45,355 nt of DNA, from contig UQHO01000017.1 in the NCBI GenBank assembly GCA_900540995.1, positions 1-45,355 on the forward strand, read 5' to 3'. The DNA is from an uncultured Collinsella sp. (GTDB taxonomy: Bacteria; Actinomycetota; Coriobacteriia; Coriobacteriales; Coriobacteriaceae). The notes under the pieces were generated by a model. It was not told where the DNA came from, did not search any database, and worked only from the letters and a program-made list of their open reading frames with translations. Below, piece by piece: positions 22,751 through 30,147 of this stretch (the stretch's first letter is position 1; each line of letters begins with the position of its first letter). The position numbers and the translations under genes are program-made.

Positions 22751-22781
22751 CTGTGAAGGTGCTTTTGAGCGTTTAACCCAT

Positions 22782-22820
22782 ACGGCGGGTCCGAGCAGAT
22801 TCGGGCCCGCCGTCTTTTTC
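22782..22820 (+). terminator. Intrinsic terminator of the flavodoxin gene
   Basis: ACGGCGGGTCCGA and TCGGGCCCGCCGT form a long stem around GCAGAT, followed by CTTTTTC. Its minus-strand reading lies just after the nagA stop, so it may serve both convergent genes. Confidence 0.85.
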
Positions 22821-22825
22821 TATCG

Positions 22826-23995
22826 TTACTCGGTAAAGGCGTTGCCGACGCTCTGGCCGCCAACATACGTCTCGACGAGGGTGAGCTCATGGTCGAACAC
22901 GACAAAGTCGGCGTCGCGACCCGGCATGATGCTGCCGCACTTATCCTCGATGTGCGCGGAGCGTGCCGGCACCTCGGTTGCCATGCGAATGGCGATATCG
23001 GCGCTGGCGATGCCCCAGTCGACGATGTTCTTGACGCCCTGGGCAAGCGTGAGCACCGAGCCGGCAATGCTCTTGCCGTCAGCGAGCCAGCACAGGTTGT
23101 CCTTCATGATGACGTCCATGCCACCACTGGTGTAGCTGCCCTCGGGCATGCCGCCGCAACCCAGGCAGTCGGTGATGAGCACCGTGTGCTGCCAGCCCTT
23201 TGCCTGCAGCAGTGCCTTGATGGCGGCAGGGTTTACGTGCTTGCCGTCACAGATGATCTCGGCGTAGGTCTCGGGCGTGGACATGGCAGCGCCCACGACA
23301 CCGGGCTCACGGTGATGCAGGCCGCGCTGACCGTTATAGGTATGCGTAAAGCAGCTGGCACCGGCGTTGATGGCGGCGATGCACTCATCGTAGGTGGCGT
23401 CGGAGTGACCGATGCTGGTCACCACACCCTTGGCGTTCAGAGCAGCCGCATAAGCAGCGGCACCGTCGCGCTCGGCCGCCATGGCGCTCTTAACGATGCG
23501 ACCACCCGCAGCCTCCTGCCACTGATCGAAGACCTCCTCGGAGGGATCGATAAGATAAGCGGGGTTCTGCGCGCCCACGTGCTTCATGGTAAAGAAGGGG
23601 CCCTCCAGGTAGATGCCCCGAATGCGAGCACCGCAGAAGTCGGGGCCGCGGCCCTCGTCCGCCTTGGCGATAGCGGCGCAGGCGTCCTTGATCTGCTCGA
23701 CGCCATCGGTGAACGTCGTGGGCAGCCAGCTGGTGGTACCGCGACGGGCAAGCTCGGTTGAGCTGATATCGATGCCCTCGGGATCGTTATCGGTAGTTGA
23801 GTGGTTGTAGAAGCCATGGATGTGAGTATCGACCATACCCGGTGCGATCCACGATCCCGTGTAGTCCTTAATCTCGCAAGAGGGCTCGTCGGCCTGCCAG
23901 GCGCCAAAGAAGCCGTCCTCGACCATAAGATAGCCGCCCAGTTGCGGGCCTGCCGGCAAGAAGAACTTGTCAGCCTTAATTGCGTATGTGCTCAT
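22826..23995 (-). CDS. nagA: N-acetylglucosamine/galactosamine-6-phosphate deacetylase
   Basis: Amidohydrolase that removes acetate from GlcNAc-6-P or GalNAc-6-P. It has 389 residues from the ATG at 23995 (AAGGAG upstream), the usual NagA length. The N-terminal strand domain is followed by the metal motif DTHIHG (His58, His60), EGPFF (metal-binding Glu), SIGHSDATYDEC, THTYNGQRGLHHREPG and the catalytic Asp in VLITDCLGCGG; the C-terminal DKCGSIMPGRDADFVVF is typical. It is 119 nt downstream of agaS with a hairpin between them. Given agaS and the mannose-family PTS, GalNAc-6-P (AgaA-type role) is as likely a substrate as GlcNAc-6-P. A remnant of a second copy is at 19966-20097. Confidence 0.92.
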   Translation of the reverse strand: MSTYAIKADKFFLPAGPQLGGYLMVEDGFFGAWQADEPSCEIKDYTGSWIAPGMVDTHIHGFYNHSTTDNDPEGIDISSTELARRGTTSWLPTTFTDGVEQIKDACAAIAKADEGRGPDFCGARIRGIYLEGPFFTMKHVGAQNPAYLIDPSEEVFDQWQEAAGGRIVKSAMAAERDGAAAYAAALNAKGVVTSIGHSDATYDECIAAINAGASCFTHTYNGQRGLHHREPGVVGAAMSTPETYAEIICDGKHVNPAAIKALLQAKGWQHTVLITDCLGCGGMPEGSYTSGGMDVIMKDNLCWLADGKSIAGSVLTLAQGVKNIVDWGIASADIAIRMATEVPARSAHIEDKCGSIMPGRDADFVVFDHELTLVETYVGGQSVGNAFTE

Positions 23996-24059
23996 ATGCA
24001 CTCCTTGCTTCTTGAAGCAGTTGACCGTGGTGATACTTATACCCGGTCCATGTAAAAAC

Positions 24060-24104
24060 AAAAAGCGCCCGCCCGCCGTTATGAGCGGACGGGCGCCCTT
24101 ACAG
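24060..24104 (-). terminator. Terminator/attenuator between agaS and nagA
   Basis: On the minus strand GCGCCCGTCCGC pairs with GCGGGCGGGCGC (one G-T pair), followed by TTTTTGTTTTTA. It lies 12 nt after the agaS stop and about 65 nt before nagA, so nagA has its own promoter or receives read-through. Confidence 0.85.
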
Positions 24105-24114
24105 GGGGACGCGA

Positions 24115-25281
24115 TTAAGCGGTGAAGGGGTGAATCGTCACGCCCTTAACCACGCGGTTGACCGTGCCGGTGGGGCTCGGCGTATCGGGCGTGTTGCCCA
24201 CGCGCACGGAGTTGAGCAGGCTGATAGCCTGAGCAAACATCACGAACGGCAGAGCAAGGTAGCCCTCGGGAAGTGCCTCGTAGCCCTTAAAGGTGAAGGA
24301 CTCACCCTCATAGACGGTAGCACCTTCCTGCTGAACGGCGATGGTGTGCTGAGCGATCTCGTCGCCACCGATCTCGTTGAGGATGTCGATGTCGTACTGA
24401 CGGGTGTAGGCGTCGTTGTTGACGAACACGAAGACGAGCGTCTTATCGTCGACGAAGGACTTAGGTCCGTGACGATAGCCCATGGAGGTGTCGTAGGAAG
24501 TAGCGACCAGACCGTGAGCGAGCTCGAGGATCTTGAGCTGGCTCTCCTGGGCAAGGCCACCGAAGGAGCCAGAACCCAAGTAGGTCACGCGGTTGAAGTC
24601 GCCAGCCAGGTAATCGGCGATCTCGGGCTCACGGGAGATGACCTCCTCGCCCATCTTGGCGATGGTCTCGACCCACTCGGCCTTCTGCTCGTCAGAGGCA
24701 GTGTCGAAAATAAGGGTGGAGAGCAGGGTCATGCAGGAATAAGAACCGGTCATGGCGAAGCCCTTGTCGTTGGCGCGCGGGATGAGCAGCGTCAGCGCAT
24801 TGGGATCATCGGCAGACTCGACGGCGAGCTTGCCCTCGGGAGCGCAGGTGATGTTGAGGAACTTGACGTTGTGGACGAGCTCCTTGGCAACGGCAACGGC
24901 GGCAAGGCTCTCGGGGCTGTTGCCAGAGCGGGCAAAGGAAACCACGAGCGTGGGATCCTCGGCGCGCAGGAAGTCGCGCGGGGCGCTCACGATGTCGGTC
25001 GTGGCGATGGGCTTAAAGTCGTAGAGATCAGTGTTGCCAGCGTGACGCAGGTACGGGGCGCAGGTATCGCCAACGTAGTCGGATGTACCGGCACCGGTGA
25101 AGACAACAGACAGACGGCCCTCGCCCATAGCGCGAGCCTCGGCCAGGAAGGCCTCGATGGCCTCCTTGTTCTCGCGATAGATGTTGAGCGTATCACGCCA
25201 AAGCTCGGGCTGCTGAGCAATCTCGGCCGTGGTGATCTGGGCGCCGAGCTCGGTGAGCTCCTCGACACTCTTCTCGAACAT
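24115..25281 (-). CDS. agaS: AgaS-type sugar isomerase/deaminase (SIS domains)
   Basis: A 388-residue protein with two SIS (phosphosugar isomerase) domains. AgaS converts galactosamine-6-P to tagatose-6-P with release of ammonia. The first domain carries VVFTGAGTSDYVGD (near 58-72) and VVSFARSGNSPES (phosphosugar-binding Ser/Thr residues), the second YLGSGSFGGLAQES and GYRHGPKSFVDD. The product would feed LacC2. A promoter with a perfect -10 and a GntR-type operator lies immediately upstream, and a terminator lies downstream. The related GlmS C-domain is excluded by length and order. Confidence 0.9.
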   Translation of the reverse strand: MFEKSVEELTELGAQITTAEIAQQPELWRDTLNIYRENKEAIEAFLAEARAMGEGRLSVVFTGAGTSDYVGDTCAPYLRHAGNTDLYDFKPIATTDIVSAPRDFLRAEDPTLVVSFARSGNSPESLAAVAVAKELVHNVKFLNITCAPEGKLAVESADDPNALTLLIPRANDKGFAMTGSYSCMTLLSTLIFDTASDEQKAEWVETIAKMGEEVISREPEIADYLAGDFNRVTYLGSGSFGGLAQESQLKILELAHGLVATSYDTSMGYRHGPKSFVDDKTLVFVFVNNDAYTRQYDIDILNEIGGDEIAQHTIAVQQEGATVYEGESFTFKGYEALPEGYLALPFVMFAQAISLLNSVRVGNTPDTPSPTGTVNRVVKGVTIHPFTA

Positions 25282-25320
25282 TTCTAATACCTCTCTCTAG
25301 AAGTAATCCTCTGACGTGCA

Positions 25321-25356
25321 ATTATACACTTCAGTTGGTTATCTGGTAGTAACCAG
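25321..25356 (-). promoter_or_regulatory. agaS promoter with GntR-type operator
   Basis: The minus-strand -10 is TATAAT (25321-25326). The palindrome CTGGTTACTACCAG (25343-25356) occupies the spacer/-35 region, ideal for repression. The same motif, CTGGTAGTAACCA, occurs before the PTS EIIA gene (29635-29648), so the adjacent GntR/UTRA regulator is the likely binder. Confidence 0.7.
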
Positions 25357-25395
25357 TTAAATGCAAAGAATCATCATATGGAAACGATGCGAACA

Positions 25396-26127
25396 CTAGT
25401 CGCTACGCTGGTGGTAAACCTTGTATTTAAACTGATCGGCACGAGCAACCGAGAGTGTATACTCCACAACCTCGTTTGACTCGTTATACGTAGTCCTGAC
25501 CAAATCGAGCACAGGCGAGCCCTCGACAATTCCCAAAAGGTGAGCGTCGGTGGGACGGGCTATGCTCGCATAGAACTCCTCTTCGGCCACGCGTATCTTT
25601 TGCTGAAAGTCTTGCTCAATCACATCATAAAGCGGCTTACGCTCCAGTAGCGGTCGCTTTAGGGACAGAAATTGACGAACCGGTAGATAGCTGCGTTCGA
25701 CCATCATGGGCATGTTGTCGGCAGAACGAAGGCGCTTGAGCTTAAAAATGCGATCACCGATACGCAATCCCATATGCTCGGCCAGATTCTTATCGGCCTC
25801 CATCTCGCAAAACTCGAGAATCGTGGTCTCGGGGTCGCGACCCATCGCGCGCATCTGCTCGGTAAAGCTGTAGGACTGCATAAGATTGGTTGCCTTTGCC
25901 GAACGGTCGGTCACAAAGGTACCGCGACCGTGCTGCCGAACCACCAATCCTAAACGCTCCAGTTCCTGCAGAGCCAGGCGTACCGTAGTGCGCGAGAGAC
26001 CATAGCGCTCCGATAGTTCGCGCTCGGAAGGAATCATGTCACCGGCGCGATATTCATGGTCGATCTTTTCGGTCAGAATATCGACCAGCTGATCGTACAG
26101 CGGTTGCTTACGCGCTCCGATCGCCAT
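25396..26127 (-). CDS. GntR-family regulator with UTRA domain
   Basis: A 243-residue repressor from the ATG at 26127 (GGAGG upstream). Residues 8-75 form the GntR winged helix (LYDQLVDILTEKI, PSERELSERYGLSRTTVRLALQELERLGLVVRQHGRGTFV), followed by an UTRA ligand-binding domain (KLKRLRSADNMPMMVERSYLP, GSPVLDLVRTTYNESNEVVEYTLSVARADQFKY). AgaR2/NagR/DasR-type regulators of this family sense phosphorylated amino sugars. It sits between agaS and the PTS operon, and the palindrome CTGGTnnnnACCAG occurs near both, so it probably controls the whole amino-sugar cluster. Confidence 0.88.
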   Translation of the reverse strand: MAIGARKQPLYDQLVDILTEKIDHEYRAGDMIPSERELSERYGLSRTTVRLALQELERLGLVVRQHGRGTFVTDRSAKATNLMQSYSFTEQMRAMGRDPETTILEFCEMEADKNLAEHMGLRIGDRIFKLKRLRSADNMPMMVERSYLPVRQFLSLKRPLLERKPLYDVIEQDFQQKIRVAEEEFYASIARPTDAHLLGIVEGSPVLDLVRTTYNESNEVVEYTLSVARADQFKYKVYHQRSD

Positions 26128-26212
26128 CCTATCCTCCCATTTTCTCAAACTCGGCTACTACCTTGGGTGTTTAGCATTATCTGTCTGCCACACCCGAATC
26201 AACAAGAAAACA

Positions 26213-26246
26213 AAAGCCGCGCGCTCTTTCGAGCACGCGGCTTTTA
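26213..26246 (-). terminator. Intrinsic terminator of the PTS operon
   Basis: On the minus strand AGCCGCGTGCTC GAAA GAGCGCGCGGCT is followed by TTTGTTTTC. It lies about 65 nt after the EIID stop codon. Confidence 0.88.
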
Positions 26247-26311
26247 ACATACACATGGCTTAAGGGGTCGGGGTGTGAGCCGCGTAGGGACACACCCCTC
26301 AAGCTAGAGCC

Positions 26312-27394
26312 TTACCAGATGCTCGGCCAGAGACCAAGCGGGCCAGCGCCCAGGATGCCCAGGACGAAGAGCAGCAGAATGCCCTTGGTCGGGGTCCAGC
26401 TGTGCTTAGCGAACATGTAGTAAAGCAGCAGCGTAAGCATAAGCGGGACGAGCTTCGGGACGATGGTGTTGAGGGTGTCGGCAACAGAGAAGTTGACCGG
26501 ATCCTCGGTGACGGTACCGTAGGTAACGGACTCCATGCCGTTGCCCAGATCGGTGACGCCGCACTCGACAGCGTTGCCGTCGGCATCGGTGGCGGTGAGG
26601 GCGTTGCCGTCCTCATCGGTCATGGCCATGGTACCGGCCTCAGCGGTCTCGGTATCGATGCCCTCCATACCGGTGAAGTTCTCGGCCTCCTTCTCGGAGA
26701 CGATCACGGTATTGGCGGAGAGGCCACGGGTGGTGCCATTGGGGATCTGGAGGTTGATCTGGGTGCCACCCATGGTGACGACCAGGCAACCGACGACGAA
26801 GACGCCCATGATGGAAGCGGCACGCGTGAAGGCCTGCATGTTGGCGGTCAGAGCGTCAATAGCGCTGGTGCCAAGCTTGTAGGACCAGTTCATGAGCCAG
26901 AAGCGCAGAGCGAACTGGACGGCGTTGAAGATCACCAGGAAGATGATCGGCGCAGCGGCGTTGCCGTTGATGGCCATGTTGGAGGTGATGCCGGCCGTGA
27001 TAGGCACGAGCGTCAGCCAGAACAGGGCGTCACCGATACCACCGAGCGGGCCCATTGCGGCGACGCGGACGGCGCGGATCGTGGGGATGTCAACCTTGTT
27101 CTGCTCGAGCGAAAGCACGATGCCCATAACAAAGGTGACGAGGAACGGGTGAGTGTTGAAGAACTCCAGGTTGTGGCTCATGGAAGCCGCGAGGTCGTTC
27201 TTGTTGGTGTGGATCTTCTCCAGACCGGGGATGATGGAGTAGAGCCAGCCAGCGGCCTGCATACGCTCGTAGTTGAACGAGGCCTGCAGGAAGCAGGAGC
27301 GCCAAGCCATCTTGTTGAGGGTCTTCTGGTCGAGCTGCGGAGCAGGAGTGAGATCCTCGTAGTGCTCCGGGATCACATACTCATTAGATGCCAT
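26312..27394 (-). CDS. Mannose-family PTS EIID with large insertion
   Basis: A 360-residue EIID membrane subunit that, with EIIC, forms the amino-sugar channel. LNKMAWRSCFLQASFNYERMQ near residue 26 and MGPLGGIGDALFW near 114 are family landmarks; C-terminal hydrophobic segments are at 310-328 and 337-355. Between the segment ending about 210 and that starting about 305 lies an acidic, Thr/Asp/Gly-rich insertion (roughly 222-300) which explains the length excess over the usual 270-300. The start is at 27394 (GGAGGTGA upstream), overlapping the end of the EIIC gene by 11 bp. It is the last gene of the operon. Confidence 0.9.
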   Translation of the reverse strand: MASNEYVIPEHYEDLTPAPQLDQKTLNKMAWRSCFLQASFNYERMQAAGWLYSIIPGLEKIHTNKNDLAASMSHNLEFFNTHPFLVTFVMGIVLSLEQNKVDIPTIRAVRVAAMGPLGGIGDALFWLTLVPITAGITSNMAINGNAAAPIIFLVIFNAVQFALRFWLMNWSYKLGTSAIDALTANMQAFTRAASIMGVFVVGCLVVTMGGTQINLQIPNGTTRGLSANTVIVSEKEAENFTGMEGIDTETAEAGTMAMTDEDGNALTATDADGNAVECGVTDLGNGMESVTYGTVTEDPVNFSVADTLNTIVPKLVPLMLTLLLYYMFAKHSWTPTKGILLLFVLGILGAGPLGLWPSIW

Positions 27395-28184
27395 CTTCGA
27401 AGTCACCTCCGTCAGAAACAGCTGCACCCTTCAGCTCGGTCTGCTGCTGGAAGTCCCAGAAAGCGATGCCGAAGCCGATGAGAGCGAGGATGAGCAGAGC
27501 AGGAGTTGCCAGAGAGTCGTTGGCAACGGTGATGAGCGCGAGGCCAAAGCCCATGAGGAAGAAGCCCCACATATCGCGGTTCATCATAACCTTGAGCAGG
27601 ACGGCGAAGCCGACGAAGCGCATCATGCCGCCTGCAGCGGAGAGACCGGTCTGCAGCCAAGTCGGGATGGCGGAAGCGATGGTCTGACCGATGGTAGCGC
27701 CAGCGATGAAGAACAGGGTGACGACGACAGCGAAGATCAGGCCGAGCAGAGCCATGGCGAAGTAGTTCAGACGCTCGATACCCTTGGTGTCAGCGTTATG
27801 AGCCATGTTGTCCGCAGAGGACATGAGGGGCGACATAAGCGTGAAGACCAGGGTAACGCCGAGCTGACCAAGCAGAGCGAACGGAATGGCAAGGCCGACT
27901 GCCGCGTTGGGCTCGAGGCCCGTAGCGATAGCGAGAATGGCTGCCATGATGCCGCCGATGACGGCGTTAGGCGGCTGAGCGCCTCCGATCGGCATGTTGC
28001 CGATCGTCATGAGCTGATAAGTACCACCCACGAGAAGACCGGTGTTGAGGTCGCCAAGGATAAGACCGATGACGGCGCCGGTGACGATGGGCTGATAGAG
28101 AGACTCGAGGAAGTTGAACTGGTCGATTGCCGCAACGAACGTGACGATGAAGACCAGAGCGACCTGGATGATCGAGTATTCCAT
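27384..28184 (-). CDS. Mannose-family PTS EIIC
   Basis: A 266-residue multi-spanning membrane subunit of the mannose/sorbose family PTS. The N-terminus MEYSIIQVALVFIVTFVAAIDQF and the GGTYQLMTIGNMPIGGAQPPNAVIGG segment are typical of EIIC in aga-type systems. It is translated after EIIB (90-nt gap) and overlaps the EIID start by 11 bp, indicating coupled translation. Together with EIID it would transport N-acetylgalactosamine, galactosamine or a related sugar; the exact substrate is inferred from neighbouring agaS and nagA. Confidence 0.92.
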   Translation of the reverse strand: MEYSIIQVALVFIVTFVAAIDQFNFLESLYQPIVTGAVIGLILGDLNTGLLVGGTYQLMTIGNMPIGGAQPPNAVIGGIMAAILAIATGLEPNAAVGLAIPFALLGQLGVTLVFTLMSPLMSSADNMAHNADTKGIERLNYFAMALLGLIFAVVVTLFFIAGATIGQTIASAIPTWLQTGLSAAGGMMRFVGFAVLLKVMMNRDMWGFFLMGFGLALITVANDSLATPALLILALIGFGIAFWDFQQQTELKGAAVSDGGDFEDGI

Positions 28185-28274
28185 CTTGCTCCTCCTTTCA
28201 AAATGTATGTACGCACTTTGGATATCACGTACAGAACGTCAGGGTTTCACTCCTGACAACGTGGATCACGAGGA

Positions 28275-28757
28275 TTACGAGAAGAGCTTGCTCGTGTCCT
28301 CAACAGGCGTGCTCGGAACGCGCCTGATCTCCAACTCCACCCCCAATTCCTGCAGCTCTTTAAACGCAGCGACATCCTCGTCGTTAACTGCGACGGAGGT
28401 GGCGACTTGGCGCTTTCCTTCCGACATGTGCATGTTGCCGATGTTTACCTTCTTTATAGGCACACCGCCCTTGACGAGCGTAAGCACGTCTTCCGGTGTT
28501 TCGGCCACGATGAAGATCTTCTGGCGCGGGCTCGCCTTGCCGATGACGTCGATGGTCTTCTGCAGGGAGAAGAAACGCGTAGCGACGCCGGTGGGAGCGG
28601 CCATCTTCATGAGGTTCTGGCGCATGGTGTTTGTCGCCACGTCGTCGTTGGCGACGAGGATGAGGTTGGAGCCCAGAGTGGAGTTCCACTGGGTGGCAAC
28701 CTGACCATGAACCAGTCGGTTATCGATGCGGGTAAGAAGAATGTTGGGTTCTGCCAT
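28275..28757 (-). CDS. Mannose-family PTS EIIB
   Basis: A 160-residue cytoplasmic EIIB that accepts phosphate from EIIA and passes it to the sugar at EIIC/EIID. The active-site His17 is in ILLTRIDNRLVHGQVATQW. The remainder (LILVANDDVATN, RFFSLQKTIDVI, GGVPIKKVNIGNMHMSEGKRQV, FKELQELGVELEIR) matches the family length of about 160. It is the third gene of the operon. The orphan homologue at 18501-18980 is colinear but has Tyr at this His. Confidence 0.93.
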   Translation of the reverse strand: MAEPNILLTRIDNRLVHGQVATQWNSTLGSNLILVANDDVATNTMRQNLMKMAAPTGVATRFFSLQKTIDVIGKASPRQKIFIVAETPEDVLTLVKGGVPIKKVNIGNMHMSEGKRQVATSVAVNDEDVAAFKELQELGVELEIRRVPSTPVEDTSKLFS

Positions 28758-28793
28758 GTTGATCAGCTTCCTTTCGTTATTTGCTGACGACAG

Positions 28794-29075
28794 TTACTTG
28801 ATCTCCTGAATCGCGTAACGCGAAACATCTACGACGGCTCCGGATCGGACTTTAATCTGGACCTTTTCGCCTTCGATGCCTTTTACGGTTCCGTAGATAC
28901 CGCCGGCGAAAAGAACCTCCTGACCCGGCTTGAGCTCGGTGTGCAGCTCCTTGAAGTACTTCTGCTTCTTCTTCATGTTGATTTGCGACCAGATGGTGTA
29001 AATCAAGCCCATGATGACAAGCAGGCCTAAAAGGGCGACCGAGGAGCTCAGGACGCTGGCTCCGAAATCGGCCAT
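28794..29075 (-). CDS. yajC: YajC-family protein in a PTS operon
   Basis: A 93-residue single-pass membrane protein: an N-terminal hydrophobic helix (about 8-30, SSSVALLGLLVIMGLIYTIW), basic residues KKKQKYFKELHTELKPGQEVLFAGGIYGTV, then the beta-rich YajC domain (VQIKVRSGAVVDVSRYAIQEI). YajC normally associates with SecDF/YidC, but here it sits between EIIA and EIIB; a yajC-like gene in a mannose-family PTS operon is known from Streptococcus hyaluronate/unsaturated-disaccharide loci. Its start codon overlaps the EIIA stop (TAATG). A role in membrane assembly or stability of EIIC/EIID is inferred. Confidence 0.88.
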   Translation of the reverse strand: MADFGASVLSSSVALLGLLVIMGLIYTIWSQINMKKKQKYFKELHTELKPGQEVLFAGGIYGTVKGIEGEKVQIKVRSGAVVDVSRYAIQEIK

Positions 29076-29518
29076 TAGATGCCGTCCTCGTCGCCGAAGA
29101 TATCCTCTTCCTCGGCACCAGCAACAGAAGCGACCGTCTGGGCGGTGATGCCCGTCTGGCCAACGGTCACGGCCTGCTCGCCAAGCTCGGCGAGCGTGGC
29201 ATTGCCGCGGAGGAACAGAAGCTCAATAACCATGGGAAGGTTGGTGCCAGTCAGAACCTCGACGTTGTCGACATCCTGGGCAATCATCATCGACTGGTTG
29301 AACGGGGTGCCGCCAAGCAGGTCGGTAAAGACGAGCACGCCATCGCACTCCTCGCGCATGGCGGTAATAGCGGCGCGGAGATCCTCACCGTAGGATGCGG
29401 CCTGGTCGCCCTCAAAAGGAACGACGGTAAAAGCAGGCTGGTCACCGGCAACCATAGCGATAGCGCTTGCAAGGCCGGGTGCGAACTGTCCATGACCGGT
29501 AAGAATAAAGCCAACCAT
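29075..29518 (-). CDS. Mannose-family PTS EIIA
   Basis: A 147-residue EIIA of the mannose family. The phospho-acceptor His9 is in ILTGHGQFAPGL, with VFTDLLGGTPFNQS and LTGTNLPMVIELL as further signatures. It accepts phosphate from HPr and donates it to the EIIB two genes downstream. It is the first gene of the operon EIIA-yajC-EIIB-EIIC-EIID. The C-terminus ends in an acidic tail (EEEDIFGDEDG) longer than in many EIIAs. The upstream region of more than 600 bp contains GntR-type operators and 21-bp direct repeats. Confidence 0.93.
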   Translation of the reverse strand: MVGFILTGHGQFAPGLASAIAMVAGDQPAFTVVPFEGDQAASYGEDLRAAITAMREECDGVLVFTDLLGGTPFNQSMMIAQDVDNVEVLTGTNLPMVIELLFLRGNATLAELGEQAVTVGQTGITAQTVASVAGAEEEDIFGDEDGI

Positions 29519-29618
29519 TCAAATTTCCCTTCCGAAGGTGTGTACGATCTGACTCCGATGATTTTCGGAAGCCAGCGGGCGCTCGCCCTTAAAGCTTCTT
29601 GGAAAGCGTTCTTTGAAG

Positions 29619-29648
29619 ACCAGTGGTTTCTAAACTGGTAGTAACCAC
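29619..29648. promoter_or_regulatory. GntR-type operator, PTS operon
   Basis: CTGGTAGTAACCA (29635-29647) matches the agaS operator (25343-25356) at 13 of 14 positions counting the next base. An overlapping pair ACCAGT (29619) / ACTGGT (29634) forms a second palindrome. It lies just downstream of the -10-like TATAGT. Confidence 0.65.
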
Positions 29649-29721
29649 GTGATGTGTTGTTGTCACTATATCACCCCAGAAGAGGCCGCTTTCGTTGATT
29701 TATACGGTAAAACGTTTTTGC

Positions 29722-29753
29722 ACCGCTCACGGTGATATTTCGACCGTTTACCG
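29722..29753 (+). promoter_or_regulatory. 21-bp-period direct repeat, PTS operon
   Basis: ACCGCTCACGG (29722) and ACCGTTTACCG (29743) start exactly 21 bp apart, about 205-235 bp upstream of the EIIA start. Confidence 0.5.
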
Positions 29754-29941
29754 CTCGTTAACACTTCTACCTGCGGTTTTGAAACCGTTTCGAAATGCTT
29801 TGGCAAAAGATCGTAACTTTTCCTGTGTCTAAACAACGCAGGGCGGCTAAAAATTGCGTGTAGAAAAATTGCAGGTCATTGTGAAGATATGTGAATTGGT
29901 CTTTTTGACTTAATACCAGTTAGAACCAGTTTTGAGATTAT

Positions 29942-29992
29942 CGGTGAACGGTAGTTTTCGACCGTTCACCGGTTACTTGCAATCGTTTGCAG
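29942..29992. promoter_or_regulatory. Inverted ACCGTTCACCG repeat, distal PTS region
   Basis: CGGTGAACGGT (29942-29952) and ACCGTTCACCG (29961-29971) are a perfect 11-bp inverted pair. A weaker box ATCGTTTGCAG (29982-29992) lies 21 bp after the second copy, so the 21-bp periodicity also appears here. Confidence 0.5.
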
Positions 29993-30069
29993 TTGTTTTC
30001 CCAGATGAATTAGGGGAACCCGATGGAGCATTGTGCGGGCTCGAGGCCTACCCCAGTGGTTTCGGTAAC

Positions 30070-30108
30070 AAAAAGCCCGCTAGAACGTTGTCCGTTCTAG
30101 CGGGCTTA
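30070..30108 (-). terminator. Intrinsic terminator of the 30148-31230 gene
   Basis: On the minus strand AAGCCCGCTAGAACG pairs perfectly with CGTTCTAGCGGGCTT around a 5-nt loop, followed by TTTGTTACC. Confidence 0.92.
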
Positions 30109-30147
30109 ATCAGGTGATCGGTTAACGCGCAGTAGTGCAGGCAAACC

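Larger units (their letters stand above)
29519..30147. promoter_or_regulatory. Long control region upstream of the amino-sugar PTS operon
   Basis: 629 bp without a gene. From the EIIA start outward it contains a GntR-type operator (29619-29648), a minus-strand -10-like TATAGT (29665-29670), a 21-bp direct repeat (29722-29753), a near-palindrome TTGAAACCGTTTCGAA (29777-29792), a pair of ACCAGT half-sites (29915-29930), an inverted repeat CGGTGAACGGT/ACCGTTCACCG (29942-29971), and the terminator of the neighbouring gene (30070-30107). The region is clearly AT-richer than the genes. The number of elements suggests several regulators converge here. Confidence 0.6.
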
